From the NCBI GenBank assembly GCA_014529385.2, contig CM043944.1:88688884-88752883 (forward strand): a stretch of 64,000 bases of DNA. The letters are read 5' to 3'. Positions within the stretch are counted from its first letter, which is position 1. Every line of letters starts with the position of its first letter. The notes beneath the pieces are model-generated. The model saw only the letters and a program-made list of their open reading frames with translations. It searched no databases and was not told the origin of the DNA. Positions 1 through 11,263 of this stretch are shown piece after piece. The position numbers were made by a program, and so were the translations under genes. This stretch comes from Adiantum capillus-veneris. Taxonomy: Eukaryota; Streptophyta; Polypodiopsida; Polypodiales; Pteridaceae.

Positions 1-659
1 TCACTATTATCACTTAGTACATATATCATTTTAGGTCAGATACAGACATGTTATCTCTCTAAGCTAGAGAGACAAAATTAATTATCTAGCCTTAGATTTT
101 CAGGTTGATCACCCTAAAACATCATTAAGTAATCAGACCACTATTTACTACTTCTAAAGTAGTTCTAATTGACTCAAAGTTTAAATTTACAGACATGATC
201 CTACCCTTTCATCATGGTCATCCTCAACAATGAACCTACGACGGGACAAAGTACAGTTGCAGTGGATCCACTCATTGCATTGAAGACCATTCCAAAGTAG
301 GTACTTAGGCTACTTGGTGCTTGAAGAACATGTTTGGTGCAAGCATGTTATTATAACAAATAGCCATACTCAGTGAGCTTTGGTGAGCGTCAGTACATAC
401 CTGCTCACTTTCTCAAATTTTAGCAAGTTTTGGTGACATCTGCTCAAATTTTCCATTCGGCCTCATTTTGGCCTCCGTTTCCACTACAAACAGTACTACA
501 CAAGCAATTTTGTCATTTTGTGCAATTTTTTTGTTAGTGTCGTTTTTTGCATAATAGGTCCCTTATAGTCTTGTATGGGTTGTGCTATATAGCACGTGTT
601 GGTCTCGCTTGGTTTCTCCTCTTTTTGGGCAGTTTTTGCATCGGGTGCGGGCATTCACC
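1..659. other. Unassigned AT-rich stretch left of Copia K
   Basis: No recognisable gene. The stretch ends directly at the gag start of Copia relic K, so its right part is probably that element's leader and perhaps its 5' LTR. I found no clear tRNA-Met primer site and no convincing match to the sequence after K's pol end, so no LTR is called. The short plus and minus ORFs near 550-940 are by-products of the gag remnant. Confidence 0.5.
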
Positions 660-880
660 ATGGCTGACAACAACACAGATGCGTTCAAGGTGTTTGTTGT
701 TGATGATAAATTGGATGGAGTTAATTACCCAATTAGGCTTACATGATGCAACACATTCCTGTGTCAAAAGGCGTTTGGGATGTTGTGCAAGGCATCGATG
801 TACGTCCTCGTTCTGAGAATGTAGGCGATGTTGAGGATGTTGTAGGCTAGGATGTTGTGCAGGGCATTGATGTACGTACC
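660..880 (+). pseudogene. Copia K gag N-terminal remnant
   Basis: Starts at ATG 660 (MADNNTDAFKV) and reaches KLDGVNYPI, the typical start of plant Copia gag (UBN2/DUF4219-like). A frameshift near 738 moves the continuation to another frame, which reads AYMMQHIPVSKGVWDVVQGI, matching the usual W-x-M ... G-x-W pattern. Gag would form the particle and bind RNA. The sequence breaks off near 880, so the RNA-binding part is lost. Non-functional. Confidence 0.75.
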
Positions 881-903
881 CAAGATTTATAAAAAAAAAC
901 CTT

Positions 904-1001
904 TTGTTTGTATCTGCACTTGCTAGACTTGGTCTTGCTGTCAAATTTGTGGATGACAGATGTACAGTTCATGATCTCAGCTTTGGTGATGAAATTGTTG
1001 T
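904..1001 (+). pseudogene. Copia K post-protease remnant
   Basis: About 32 codons reading SALARLGLAVKF ... CTVHDLSFGDEIV. This resembles the conserved stretch after the Copia aspartic protease, leading into the pre-integrase domain. The protease active site is absent. The frame runs straight into the TG of Gypsy D's LTR at 1002, so this is the left edge of that insertion. Confidence 0.65.
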
Positions 1002-1310
1002 TGTTAACCCTCCTATCACCTTCGATGGACGCCTTATTATTTATTTGATTGAGTCATATACCAGGCTTGTCGGTCCAATAGGTGTGTAGGTGATCGCCGA
1101 TGAGAGGCGCACCACTTATCTTATTTTTACAGTAGTTTTGCAACGATCGACCACTGTGGGCGCCCATGTGTGAATGGGTCAAAACTCTTAGAAAAGGTCC
1201 ATTTGACCTAAGAATCCTCATTTTGGGAATCGTAAGCTAAGAAGTGCTCTTACTCCATCTCTGTCCCCTTCTCCTTCATGTACTCATGTGTGTGTGTGTG
1301 TGCGCGTGTG

Positions 1311-1403
<93 letters not shown>

Positions 1404-1635
1404 ATTGCAACGGCATTGGCAGCGGTGAGGTGGTTGAGCGCGGCATCATTGGCGCGTCGGCTCCTTCTTCTTTGCAGCATAGGAACCTTCACGACGAAAG
1501 CATTGAACAGTGAGTGACACACCATTGTTTCTTTGAGCTTGCTAGATTGTCTAATTGTGTGCTTGCAGCGTTTCAAGGCTCGCACATAGTGCACAGGCAA
1601 GTTCCCAGCCTTTGACACGTGCGACAAAGTGCACA
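1002..1635 (+). repeat. 5' LTR of Gypsy D
   Basis: Begins TGTTAACCCTC and ends GTGCACA. It shares blocks with the LTRs of A: CTTGTCGG-CCAATAGG, GATGAGAGGCGCAC, TGGGCGCCCA-GTGTGAATGGG and the last 60 bases. It is 634 bp against 590 bp in A, largely because of an expanded GA tract. A primer site follows after four bases. Confidence 0.85.
1287..1402. repeat. TG then GA microsatellite in LTR of D
   Basis: A short TG run (about 1287-1310) is followed by about 88 bases of GA with one ACAG interruption. The LTRs of A have the same TG/GA layout but only about 20 bases of GA. ORFs here encoding RERERE or SLSLSL are artefacts. Confidence 0.9.
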
Positions 1636-1639
1636 TTTT

Positions 1640-1657
1640 TGGCGCCGTTTCCGGGGA
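1640..1657 (+). other. Primer binding site of Gypsy D
   Basis: TGGCGCCGTTTCCGGGGA starts four bases after the LTR. From knowledge of plant Gypsy elements this is close to the complement of a tRNA-Asp 3' end (TGGCGCCGTTGCCGGGGA). Confidence 0.75.
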
Positions 1658-1929
1658 CTACCTTGTACTAAGCTTGAGGAGCACTCAATGCTACCTCATG
1701 AAGTCATTCACTTTTGTCATTTTTGGTTGTCTGAGTTTGACTGAGAGGTTGACTGTTCTATCAGTGTGCAGTGTGCTATGTTAGGCAGTGTGTGAGTAGA
1801 GATAATTAGTGTTAATTAGCTCTATTAGTTGTAGGTAGCTTAGACAGAGGGCTGTCAGGTGTGCAGCTATGTGCGCGCGCGAGCTCGACGTCTGCGCGCA
1901 ACATTATCCACATAAAAAAGTTAAAAAAC

Positions 1930-2370
1930 ATTGAAAATTACCAGTTCCAGTATATCAATACCAGTAAACCAGCTCCAAAAAAAAAACCTTTAAAATTACC
2001 AGTACCAATACTACCAGTATCAGTACTACCAATACCAATATACCAGTACCAATATAGTAGTATAGCAAGACCAGTACTAGTACCAGTACTACTAGTATAG
2101 CAAGACCAATACAATAGTACAGTACGAGACCAGTATCAGTACTACCAGTACCAATATACCAGTATACCAATATAATAGTATAGATGTACTAGTACCAATA
2201 CTACTAGTGAAAATGTAAGACCAATACCAGTAAAACATGACTAGTGCCAATAGTATCAGTACGAGACCAATACTAGTACGAGACCAGTACTAGTACTAGT
2301 ACAACACTGAAAATCTGAGACCAGTACTAGTATCAGTACCAAGAAAAGCTACCAGTACCAGTACAGTACA
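1930..2370. repeat. Degenerate CCAGTA/CCAATA array
   Basis: About 440 bp made of variants of a 6-base unit (ACCAGT, ACCAAT, ACTAGT). It lies in D's untranslated leader, between primer site and gag. A's leader has no such array. ORFs across it encode repetitive V/L/Y/G peptides and are not genes. Confidence 0.85.
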
Positions 2371-2433
2371 TTACATTAGAAAATTTGAGACAAAAAATAG
2401 GGTAAATTTGGGTTGCAAACGCCCAAAAAACTA

Positions 2434-5400
2434 GGTGAGTGGCCTTCACGGGCACTCACCAACACTTCTAGAGTGTTGAGGCTCTTCCTTTGACTACGAC
2501 GTCATGGAAGGTTACTCGATGCCTAATCCCAATAGTTCAAGCCAAGACATGATTCCATGGGCCCATGGTCCGGGCCGAACGTGCTTAGACGCTTGAAGGA
2601 GACTTTTAGTAGAGCCAGTCACTCCGAACATGGAGCTAGTGATGTAAATGAAAGGGGTGGGGAAGTAAATTTACCATTCATGACCAATGTAGACCCCATG
2701 ATCTTGGAGAGTGTGCATGTGAATACTCCATTCATTGCACCACCTAACTCTTCAAAGCTATTCCCCTCCAAGGTTATATTACCTGATGGTAGTAGCCTTG
2801 GCAAAGAGCAAGAGGTTGAGAGAGATATCCTTGCAACGAGGGAAAAGGAGAGAACTTAGGCAAGGCAGAGCAACGAAGAGAGCTTAAGGAAAATCCCCCT
2901 ATGTCAACATCCATGCTAGTCGAGCAATCGAGTGCTCTTGAATTGGCGACCATTAAGGGTCAACCCATAGAGAGCCACATTGCATCTAGTTCAAAGGACA
3001 CCCCTAGCACCTCAATCCTAGATGGAGCGTTTTTAAATGAGAACTGGGAGTATGAACTACACATGAAAACTCTAACCTACCTATACACAAGTCGCACCTA
3101 TCACCTGGATTGGTTAGATGTCCTACAATCCACAACGGGTGCTACTAGCATAGAGGATCAACAACAAAGAGTTTGTAATACCATCCATAGGGTTATTGAG
3201 CTGGAGAGGCAGAACAAGGGGATCCACATGCCTTCAACGGGTCTCATGAGATTCTTGGATACAGGGAAGGCTAGGCAACCAACTTTATCGCAAATGGAGA
3301 CTCCCTCGATAAGCTCGATGGATCCTCCATATGTTGTTTTGCCAAGGGTCTTAGTACAATCTGAGCATACAAGTAATAGCTTTACCTTTCTAATTTTACC
3401 TCATCTTTCTCTTGATGACACCACGGCTACCCTGCCTACCCCTGTGATAGGCATGACAAAAAACATGCCATGGACCTCATTTGTTAGTAAAGCACCACTA
3501 CATGGTAGCTTAATGCATGAAAGAGTACCTATAAGTGTGTATCAATCATATGCACCTATAGGTCATCATATTCATATAGCTCCTAACCCTCCCATTGTTT
3601 CAACAACTTATGCTCCACAACAACAACACCCAAGCTCTTATTTCAATGGGACCATACCAGTTAGCATTAGCATGTCATATCCCACGTCTGCTATGCCTAG
3701 GTCCGCACATATGAACTTTGGGACACCACATGGCACAACACTGTACCCAACTTGGAAATCAAGGGCTGCATATATGCCAAGCCCAATGCCAATTCCTATT
3801 CCACATGCAGTTATGAGAGCACCTGTCCCCACTATACCTGCTCACTTGGGTGACTTGACAACTTTTGCTCAAGCTATTGGTTGATCCATTGCTGAAAATA
3901 TGTGTAACACGCCTGATAGAGAGCCTAGAAGTAAGGTAGTACAAATAGCCAAGACCACAAAAATTTAGTGGAGATGGGGATGTGACAAAGCATATCAAAG
4001 TATATTGAACAAATATGCAATTCCCTAGGAGAACACAATGACTTGCATAAGAGTAATGCTTTAAGCATGACCTTAAGTGGAAAGGCTGGGGATTTAGTAT
4101 AGAACGTAAGAAAAAATGATTTACCCTACTCTTAGGAGACTGTTTTTGAAAGAGTACATACAAGAGGGAGTACTTTGGGGGGTAGCATCTCAGCTCCAGA
4201 AAGCCTAACAAGAGGAGGGAGAGTCCATGAGAGAATTTATTAGTTGTTTGAAGCATTTGAATTCTCGTTGTAATCCAAATGAGCACTTCAATAATAACCA
4301 ATTGCTCGATAGATTCATTAGGGAACTACGACATGAGGAAATCTACAATGGCCTAGTCATTAGAGGTATCACCACTTGGGAAGCAGTCACTACCAATACG
4401 ATCCAATTGGAGGACAATTTAATGATTCAAGGAGAAAGAGTGTCTGTTGAGCCTAAATCTACTAGCTCGCAAGCATCGGGGCATGAGCCAATGACCATAA
4501 ACCCTATTGCTAAAGAGCCAAAGATATCTGAGATGACTTTAGCAGATCTCACATTCAAGAGAGTCTTAGAGACAATGCTGCTCCACAATCATATGTATTC
4601 AAGAAGGGAGCAACAATGGTGCTCAGTTTGCTATGGTCAACATAGTACCTGTGAATGCCCTACTTTTAGAGTAAAATTTAGTGGTAATTGCAATGCCTGT
4701 GGAAGACATGGTCTCCAAGCCAAGGATTGCATAGTATTTAAATGCACGATGGCCAATAGACCAACCTTAGCATGGACGGACACACCTCGAGTGCCTGCAT
4801 TGATGCCGGACCCACCTCTTGAACAAACGTCACAATACATGGTCCCTATGGCCCAAAATGTTGTTCAAAAAACACACTTACCACCTCTAGTGCTAGGACC
4901 GCAACCACCACATCTAAGAATCACTTCTATGAATCAAGTGGGTTGTGAGTCATCTATTAATTGTTTGGAAGGCTCTATGAGGAAGATATAGACCCTAATA
5001 TTGCCTATGGAATTGATGCACTTGAAGAAAGTCCACAATACTACATGGAGGACTATTGGGGATAAGTCAAACCTGTCTATCAAGTAGCTGCTCTTACAGC
5101 AAGAGGACAAAATATCAATTACACTGCCAAGAGACCACCTCTTCAATGCTATGAGTGTGGAGGTCCACATCATGTAGGCGTATGTCCTATTAGATTACAA
5201 AATAATGCCACACTAATGCAAATCAATCAAGCGAGCACATCCACAATGCCGATACTCATCTGTAATTGATGTGGCATAGATCATTTGATTGCCCAATGTC
5301 CAAATAATCCAAGTGCACCAAAGATAATGCCATTGAATTTAATTGAGGTTACTGATGAGGAGCCAACACAAAGTACGCTTGTGGTACTAGTAAATGTACT

Positions 5401-5560
5401 CACACGATTGATGCTCCAAAACCAAAATTATATTCTTGAAGAAAGAGATACAACATCAATTACCCAATCTCAAAAGAAGAAGAAAACACGAAGGAAGAGA
5501 TCACAAAAAGAAGTGAAGTCAGACTCCACTTCAAAGACCAACATAGGGGACTAGTGACGA
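2434..5560 (+). pseudogene. Gag relic of Gypsy D
   Basis: Decayed copy of the gag of A. The co-linear part begins near 2434 (GTGAGTGGCCTTCACGGGC). The longest open piece is 2901-3884 (327 codons), matching A through the WLDVLQSTTGATSI and GLMRFLDTGKA blocks. Piece 4227-4991 covers the capsid end and the first two zinc knuckles. Of these, CSVC-H-C is intact, but the second has Leu where the metal-binding His should be. A third (CYECGGPHHVGVC) lies near 5150 and a fourth near 5268 is cut by a stop at its second residue. Several frame breaks. The protein would package element RNA; this copy cannot. Confidence 0.85.
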
Positions 5561-5569
5561 CCCCGTATA

Positions 5570-6985
5570 TATGAACGACACCAAAGAGGATTCTAATTCA
5601 GGTGAAACCATGGAGACTAAAACGACCACTAAGAAGGAAACAAACAAAAAAGGTCGTCATGAGCCACAATGACCAAGACCCAAGAAGAAGATAGGAACTT
5701 ACACAAACCCTACAAAGGAGATCGACAGAGTCAAGAAATTAAGGAGTTTGGTAGAGGAGACCCAAAGGGATCTAGAGCCATCACCTAGGCAGATCTAGAT
5801 TACCGACACAGTGTTCCCTACGTAAAAGTAACCTCACAAAGTCCATAGACCACTAGCCATACCTAGTGTTATCCAAGAATAAAGTGACTTTAAGTCATGG
5901 AAAAGTAGGCGTACTCCCTTCTTGTTGGAGAGAATGTTTATAGAGGGACTACCTGACCCTATCAAAGAAATGGAGAGATCATGTTCCCCATGTCAAGGGA
6001 CTGAAGCCCAAAAGGTGCCGTTAAATATTGCCAAATTGATGGATTTCATGGCTTCAGAAGTTAGAATCACCATCATGATTAAACTATATGGAGACCTCGA
6101 GATATTCTTAGCTCTTCAAGCTTTACGTAATGCAGAATTGAAAGTCGGGCTACCACAATTTACCCAGATGGATGGAGCTAGGAAGATGCCAATAGAGGAG
6201 GAACACTTAGATCCACAACCCAACCTAGATAAGAACTTTGTTGTTGGAATACTTGTAAACAAGATGGGACAATACTCTGAAGGTGATGAATCCAATGCGA
6301 CCATACCAATCACTATGAAGGGATTAACTGTGAAGGGAATCCTTGATGGTGGCACTAGGGTTAGCATTGTGACTAAAAATTGCTGGGAGACTATGGAAAG
6401 ACCTCACTTTGGGACTACAAACATAGTGGTAAAGTTGGCCAATGGGACTGCTGTTAAACCTATTGGGATGCTAGAAGATCTCAAGATCAAGGTCTTTGGA
6501 CACAAAATAAGGAATACCTTCATTGTTATGGATTTTTCCAAGCACACTATGTCATCCGAGATGATCTTAGGACGTCCTTTCATAAGGGAAGCAAAAATGG
6601 TGCATGACTCGTCTAAAAACCATGTCTACTTGCAGCTCCAAGATTCTGTCATTTGAGTTGATCTTGTAACTGGTCGAGCACATCATCTAGGAAACAAATT
6701 TATAATTGATCATAGATCTGACACCACAGTTCACTCGGCCCCATGGAAGTATTGTTACACGTGTAAAATGGACGTTGATGTTGGGACAGATTCTCCTTAT
6801 ATGGATGTTCTACCTGGGATGACTGAGTGTGACAATGTGGATTGGGTCCACCTAGCAGCAACCATAGACACTTGGGGAAATAGGGGGACGACCTGGGTAA
6901 CACCCAAGGGGGATGAAATTCCACAACTCGTACCTTTAAATATGATAAGCGCAATGCATATAGCTTTTGATAAGACCCATTGAAA
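5570..6985 (+). pseudogene. Protease region relic of Gypsy D
   Basis: Continuation of D's polyprotein. Open piece 5922-6656 ends in a retropepsin-like domain with active-site triplet D-G-G (codons 6345-6356 read DGGT) and, about 80 codons later, the ILGRPF strand. A has DGGA at the same place. Downstream (6660-6985) is the linker before RT, still alignable (DVGTDSPYMDVLPGMTE). Homology ends near 6985. Stops and shifts prevent function. Confidence 0.8.
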
Positions 6986-7038
6986 TATAACAAGGACAAT
7001 ATACAAATGGGTCCCTAAAACTTTTTTAGTGACCATTT

Positions 7039-8436
7039 TTGATGCTGAAAAATAGAAGCCTTGTAAAAAACGCCCCACTCGCTCCAAAAAATGTAAAAAA
7101 ACGTTGCGTTGGATTCTTAAACAACTATTGGAAGCAACTTGTGCATGGTGATGTTTGTGGGCCCATGCAAACTCTGTCCTTGGGCAATCACCTTTACTTT
7201 GTGACTTTCATTGATGATTACAACATACATACATGGGTGTATCCGCTTAAATCTAAGTCCGCAGTGTTTATATGCTTCAAGAAATTTCTGGCTCTGGCTG
7301 AAAATGTCTTTAAATGTACTATGGACACCCTCTGTCTGGATCAAGGGGGGGAGTATATGTCTCATAAATTTTATGCATTTCTGGCTAGTTGTGGGATAAA
7401 ACACCAATGTACTTTGCCATATACACCTCAAGAGAATGGTGTTGCTGAGAGGAAAAACAGGTCGCTTACAAAGATGACACGATGTATGGTCAAGAGTCAA
7501 GCTTTGTCACATTTGTTTTGGCTTGAGGCCAGCATGTGTGCTGCTTATGTACTTAATAGGTGTCCTACAAAATCTTTGTAGTCTATCAGTCCTTATGAAG
7601 CATGGCATGTTCAAAAGCCATCTATTGATCACATGCGCATTTTTGGTTGTTTGGCTTATGCTTTTATGCCACACACGCAACGTTGAAAATTGGATGATAA
7701 GGCTATCAAATGCATTTTTGTTGGTTATAGTGTTGAAGCCAAAGGTTTTAGGTTGTACCATCCACAAACAAAGAGTATCTTGGTTTCACAGGATGTTGTG
7801 TTTGTGGAAAATTCTGCTCAACCCTTGCTTGCATGTACTAGAGACAATAACGTAAGCTCACAGGACATTCATTTCAATTTGTTGCCTTTTTTCACTGGTG
7901 GAAATTTAAACGAGACAAATGTACAACCTATGGGGGTTTTTGAAAATGTTACAGATCAGCCAATTACTGATGCAGATTTACATGATATACTTGATGTGGA
8001 AAGGACTGAGAATGAGCAGGCTAGAGGTATGGCAAAATGGCTAGTGCATATTTTGCGTGACAGTAAATTGGATGCACCTTTGTCTAGTCGTACTCATTCA
8101 GGTTCTCACCATGCATCTTATGCATCATATTGTTATGCTTTGGTTGTTTCTACCTTATGTGATGCAGAGGAACCTCTGTCTTTTGATGCAATATAGAATT
8201 TTAAAAATTGGATGGCTGCCATGCAATCAAAATATGACGCACTTATAGAAAATGACACATGGACTTTACGTGATTTGCCTCCTGACAAAAAGGCCAATGG
8301 TACGAAGTGGGTTTACAAGTTGAAACACAAGCCGTATGGTGAGATCGATAGCTATAAGGATGGACTTGTTGTAAACGGCTATGCACAACAAAAAGGCATA
8401 GATATGAAGATAATTTTGCTCCCACTTGTTTTATGA
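7039..8436 (+). pseudogene. Copia K integrase and start of RT
   Basis: One frame with internal stops at 7579, 7684 and 8194. The integrase core shows the D,D,E triad: [10 protein letters not shown], then CLDQGGEY (usually SDNGG), then [12 protein letters not shown]. The C-terminal part has FGCLAYAF and CIFVGYS. From about 8200 comes the RT start (WMAAMQSKYDALIENDTW, NGTKWVYKLK). Such a product would insert element cDNA and copy element RNA. The frame is lost after 8436. Lacks the HHCC zinc region except traces before 7130. Confidence 0.85.
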
Positions 8437-8439
8437 CTA

Positions 8440-9926
8440 TTGTGCATTTTCTATGTGCATTAGTAGCTCATTTTGATTGGGACGTACATCAATCAAACAT
8501 TGTTACTTATTTCTTGAATGGTGACATATTTGAGGAAGTTTATGTAACATAGCCTCATGGTTTTGTCAAGAAAGGACAAGAGGATGAAGTGTGCAAAACG
8601 TAAGAAAGCTTTGTATGGGGGTTGAAGCAGTTGGTGCTTGGTATGAGAAAGCTAACACTCATTTGGTCAAACAAGGCTTTCGTAACAGTCCAACAGAAAG
8701 TATTTTGTATGTAAAGCGTGAGGGTGATGTACTCCTCATTGATGTTTTATATGTGGATGATTTGCTGATTGCTGGTACGAATGAGACACACATCGCTGAA
8801 TTTAAGGCTGATTTGAATGCTACTCCCAAGATGAAAGACTTGGGGTTGTTGCATCATTACTTGAGCATACAATTTAATCATTGTGATGGTGGTATTGCCT
8901 TGTGTCAAATGAGTTACATAGAGACATTGCTATGTAAGTTTGGACTTGAGAACAACAAGTCTATTGCCACTCCCATGCAAACAATTTTGAAATTGAGTCT
9001 TCATGATGCTGATGATCCTGCCGATGTCACTCTTTACCAAACTACGGATGCCTTATTTATGTATGCAACACAAGGCATATATTCAATTTGTAATCTCACA
9101 AGTCAACAGATTTGTGCATAGTTCAGGGTCTAAGCATTGGCAGGCTATCAAGTGGATCTTTCGCTACTTAAGTGTCACCTTACATCTTGGGTTGTTTTAT
9201 CTGAAGGGGGGATCATTGCCACTAGATTTACATGCTTTTTCAAACTTAGATTGGGTTGGTTGTTATGACATGCGAGTGTCCATGAGTGGTTTTTTTTTTC
9301 CATGCTCGGCAAATCATGTATATCATGGTTGAGCAAGAAGCAACCTACTGTGGCCACTTCTAGTTGTGAGGCTGATTACAAGGTAGTCTTCATAGCTGCG
9401 GTTGAGTGTGTATGGCTCAGACGCCTTATGGCTGATTTGGGTGTTGGATAGGACACTACCAACATCATCTACACTGACAGTCAGAGTGCATTGGTAGTTG
9501 CAAGAAACCTAGTTTTCCCCTGGGGCGGTCACTTTTTAGAATGTGTATGCTATCACGTGAGTTAACCGGAGAGGATTATTAAAAGATCAAAATGTATCAA
9601 AATGTATACATACAGAGGGGGGTGGGGGTTTTTTAAATAGGCACGTAGTGTAAATATAGTATGTATATTGAGGTATTAATAATAACCTCTTGAACGCACG
9701 TGATATAGGAAGCTTTTGATAAGTGACCGCCCCGGGAGTTTTCCATGCTCATACAAACCACATTGAGGTGCATTACCACTATGTCTAAGAGAGACTCTCA
9801 ACAGGAGAGATCAGCTTGGCATATGTGCTAACATAGGACAACCTTGCTGATCTTTTCACAAAGGCATTATCCTGTGAGAAGCTTGAAGCTTTCTGCAAAG
9901 CTTTAGGCTTACTCCCTTTTGTGGAT
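8440..9926 (+). pseudogene. Copia K RT and RNase H, split by a MITE
   Basis: 8440-8590 is frame-broken RT. 8591-9121 carries the RT catalytic YVDD (LYVDDLLIAGT, near 8750) and the conserved MKDLG block. RNase H follows (HWQAIKWIFRYL near 9135, CEADYK near 9367, YTDSQSALVVA near 9470) and is interrupted at 9519-9736 by a 218-bp MITE. Past the MITE the original frame resumes with HAHTNHIEVHYH, ADLFTKAL and the pol terminus LPFVD with stop at about 9926. Removing the MITE and one TSD copy restores the reading, which proves the order of events. Confidence 0.85.
9519..9736. mobile_element. MITE copy 1, 218 bp, hAT-like TSD
   Basis: Flanked by perfect 8-bp duplications agttttcc (9511-9518 and 9737-9744) inside Copia K's RNase H. 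Inverted ends are CCTGGGGCGGTCACTT at left and, read from the right end inward, CCCGGGGCGGTCACTT. No coding capacity. An 8-bp TSD fits hAT-type transposition (also P or Merlin), but the CC termini are not the usual CA/TA of hAT. Same length and about the same sequence as the copy at 21089-21306. Confidence 0.9.
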
Positions 9927-9997
9927 TGATCCTGTTCTCAGGGCATGGCACTTCCCTATACTCTATGTGCTAGCTTTTGTTCACTACATCACTCCCA

Positions 9998-10430
9998 GTG
10001 GGGATTTGTTACCACACATATGGGTAGTGATGTGTGTGAACTTACTTAGGGCCGTCGGGGCATTTTTTCCCTCACTAGAAGGTTTTTTTCCCCCGTGCAT
10101 TGTATATATGCCCATCACTCTAGGGCTATCTTATCTTTCATGGTGCACTAAGAAATACATACTCTTTGTTGTGTGCCTTGAGCTTCCTTCATCTTCTCCA
10201 AGTTGTGTGTGTTTCCTTGCAACACTATTTCCAACACACAACAATGACAAGTTAACTTTGTATAGTTTTGTAAGAGACTGGGGACTAGCAGATGCAACTC
10301 TCCACCCAACCATGCCTAATATAGGCACTTCGTGTGAGTGCATGAATTCAACAGTGCTATTGTACAATTATGAGCATTGGAAGCCTTGCAATAGGAATTC
10401 AGAGCTTGAAAGCAAGGCTTAGGGGTAGTA
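9998..10430 (+). repeat. Possible PPT and 3' LTR of Copia K
   Basis: After the pol stop, AGTGGGGATT (9998-10006) looks like a polypurine tract, followed by TGTTACCACAC, a possible LTR start at 10007. The right end is not seen and no matching 5' LTR was found. The 167-codon ORF at 9919-10422 crosses this region and has no recognised domain. Weak call. Confidence 0.35.
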
Positions 10431-10521
10431 GCCAACATAGAGCATTATGCAAAATAGGTGTAGCAAAGAGTGGGTAGCAACAAATCTGGAAGCTTACAAG
10501 CAGTGCAATCGAGGAGCCTTT

Positions 10522-10523
<2 letters not shown>

Positions 10524-10584
<61 letters not shown>
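10524..10584. repeat. GA microsatellite
   Basis: About 61 bases of pure GA, inside the presumed LTR of Copia V. The LTRs of Y, Z and W carry GA tracts at similar places. Confidence 0.95.
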
Positions 10585-10588
<4 letters not shown>

Positions 10589-10695
10589 TTCTTCTATTTA
10601 GTAAAAAGAATAAGGTGTGTACAAGTGATGGGCGATCAGATGCCTCTGGCATGTTTGTTGATCCGGGTAAGAGGCACACCGTCTTTACCCCAACA

Positions 10696-11263
10696 ATCTC
10701 CTGCTTAAAGTCGAGTGTGCCAATAAGTGGTATTACCATAAGACCTATTAGTATGTATAAGAAGTATAGGGAGGAATCTTGTCTCAACCTATGCCCACTA
10801 GCTTTCTCAAATCTGATGCATGTAGTTGTAAAGGCTCTAGCGTGTGCAAAAGAGTATATCCTAGCTAGAATCAATATTCATATATTGCAGGTATCCTTTA
10901 ATGAATCATACTACTCCATTATGCATCATGCTATTGTCAGTCATCGCTTGCTTGACAACCCCAACTGCAAAAGAGTATATCCTAGCTAGAATCAATATTC
11001 ATATATTGCAGGTATCCTTTAATGAATCATACTACTCCATTATGCATCATGCTATTGTCAGTCATCGCTTGCTTGACAACCCCAACTGCAACCGCTCCCA
11101 TTGCAACCGCTATGTTGGGTCTCAACACTAAGAGGTCATACATGAGAGTCCCAAAGACTGATGAAAAATGCGCAATCTTTGTCAACATATCCATGGAAAT
11201 CATATCAATTCCATGTGCACCGATCTCCACCAATCTATCCACAATAGGTATCTCAATGCTCAT
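10696..11263 (-). pseudogene. Copia V RT-RNase H remnant
   Basis: On the minus strand, 11263-11090 reads GTLMYDLLVLRPNIAVAMGAV. This matches the Copia block GSLMYAM--TRPDIAHAVGVV seen intact in X, Z and W. The distance from there to the PPT at 10696 suits an RNase H domain, but its motifs are no longer readable and a perfect 121-bp tandem duplication has been added. Call rests on one block plus position. Confidence 0.55.
10846..11087. repeat. Perfect 121-bp tandem duplication
   Basis: Units 10846-10966 and 10967-11087 appear identical at every base, in an otherwise badly decayed Copia. Two copies only. A late local duplication or an assembly artefact. Confidence 0.92.

Larger units (their letters stand above)
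1002..6985 (+). mobile_element. Truncated Ty3/Gypsy D, relative of A
   Basis: Has a 5' LTR (1002-1635), a primer site, a leader with a low-complexity array, gag with zinc knuckles and a protease. It is co-linear with element A from the LTR to about A's position 51,900. Homology stops near 6985 and Copia K sequence resumes by about 7030. RT, RNase H, integrase and the 3' LTR are missing, so a large 3' deletion is inferred. Many stops and frameshifts make it much older than A. No target duplication can be tested because the right end is gone. Confidence 0.85.
660..10006 (+). mobile_element. Ty1/Copia relic K, split by Gypsy D
   Basis: The two halves of one plus-strand Copia lie on either side of Gypsy D. 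The left half (660-1001) has the gag N-terminus and the stretch after the protease. The right half (about 7000-9926) has integrase, RT and RNase H to the pol terminus. Both are in element order and on the same strand, which is why I join them. The zinc-finger/protease segment near 880-905 is missing, and D sits where the pre-integrase domain should be. A MITE interrupts RNase H. Flanking LTRs are not firmly identified. The joining is inference; the domain calls are seen directly. Confidence 0.72.

Noticed and set aside
1250-1636. ORFs of 79-128 codons encoding RERERE or SLSLSL
   Set aside because: They are translations of the GA microsatellite in the LTR of D; the same kind of ORF appears at 10447-10989.
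1861-2170. Repetitive ORFs on both strands over the CCAGTA array
   Set aside because: Low-complexity repeat read as protein; no conserved start and absent from element A.
4637-4840. Minus-strand ORFs across D and A gag/pol
   Set aside because: Antisense shadows of the plus-strand gag/pol frames.
9919-10422. 167-codon plus ORF after Copia K pol
   Set aside because: Starts inside the K pol terminus in another frame and crosses the presumed PPT/LTR; hydrophobic but without a recognisable domain.
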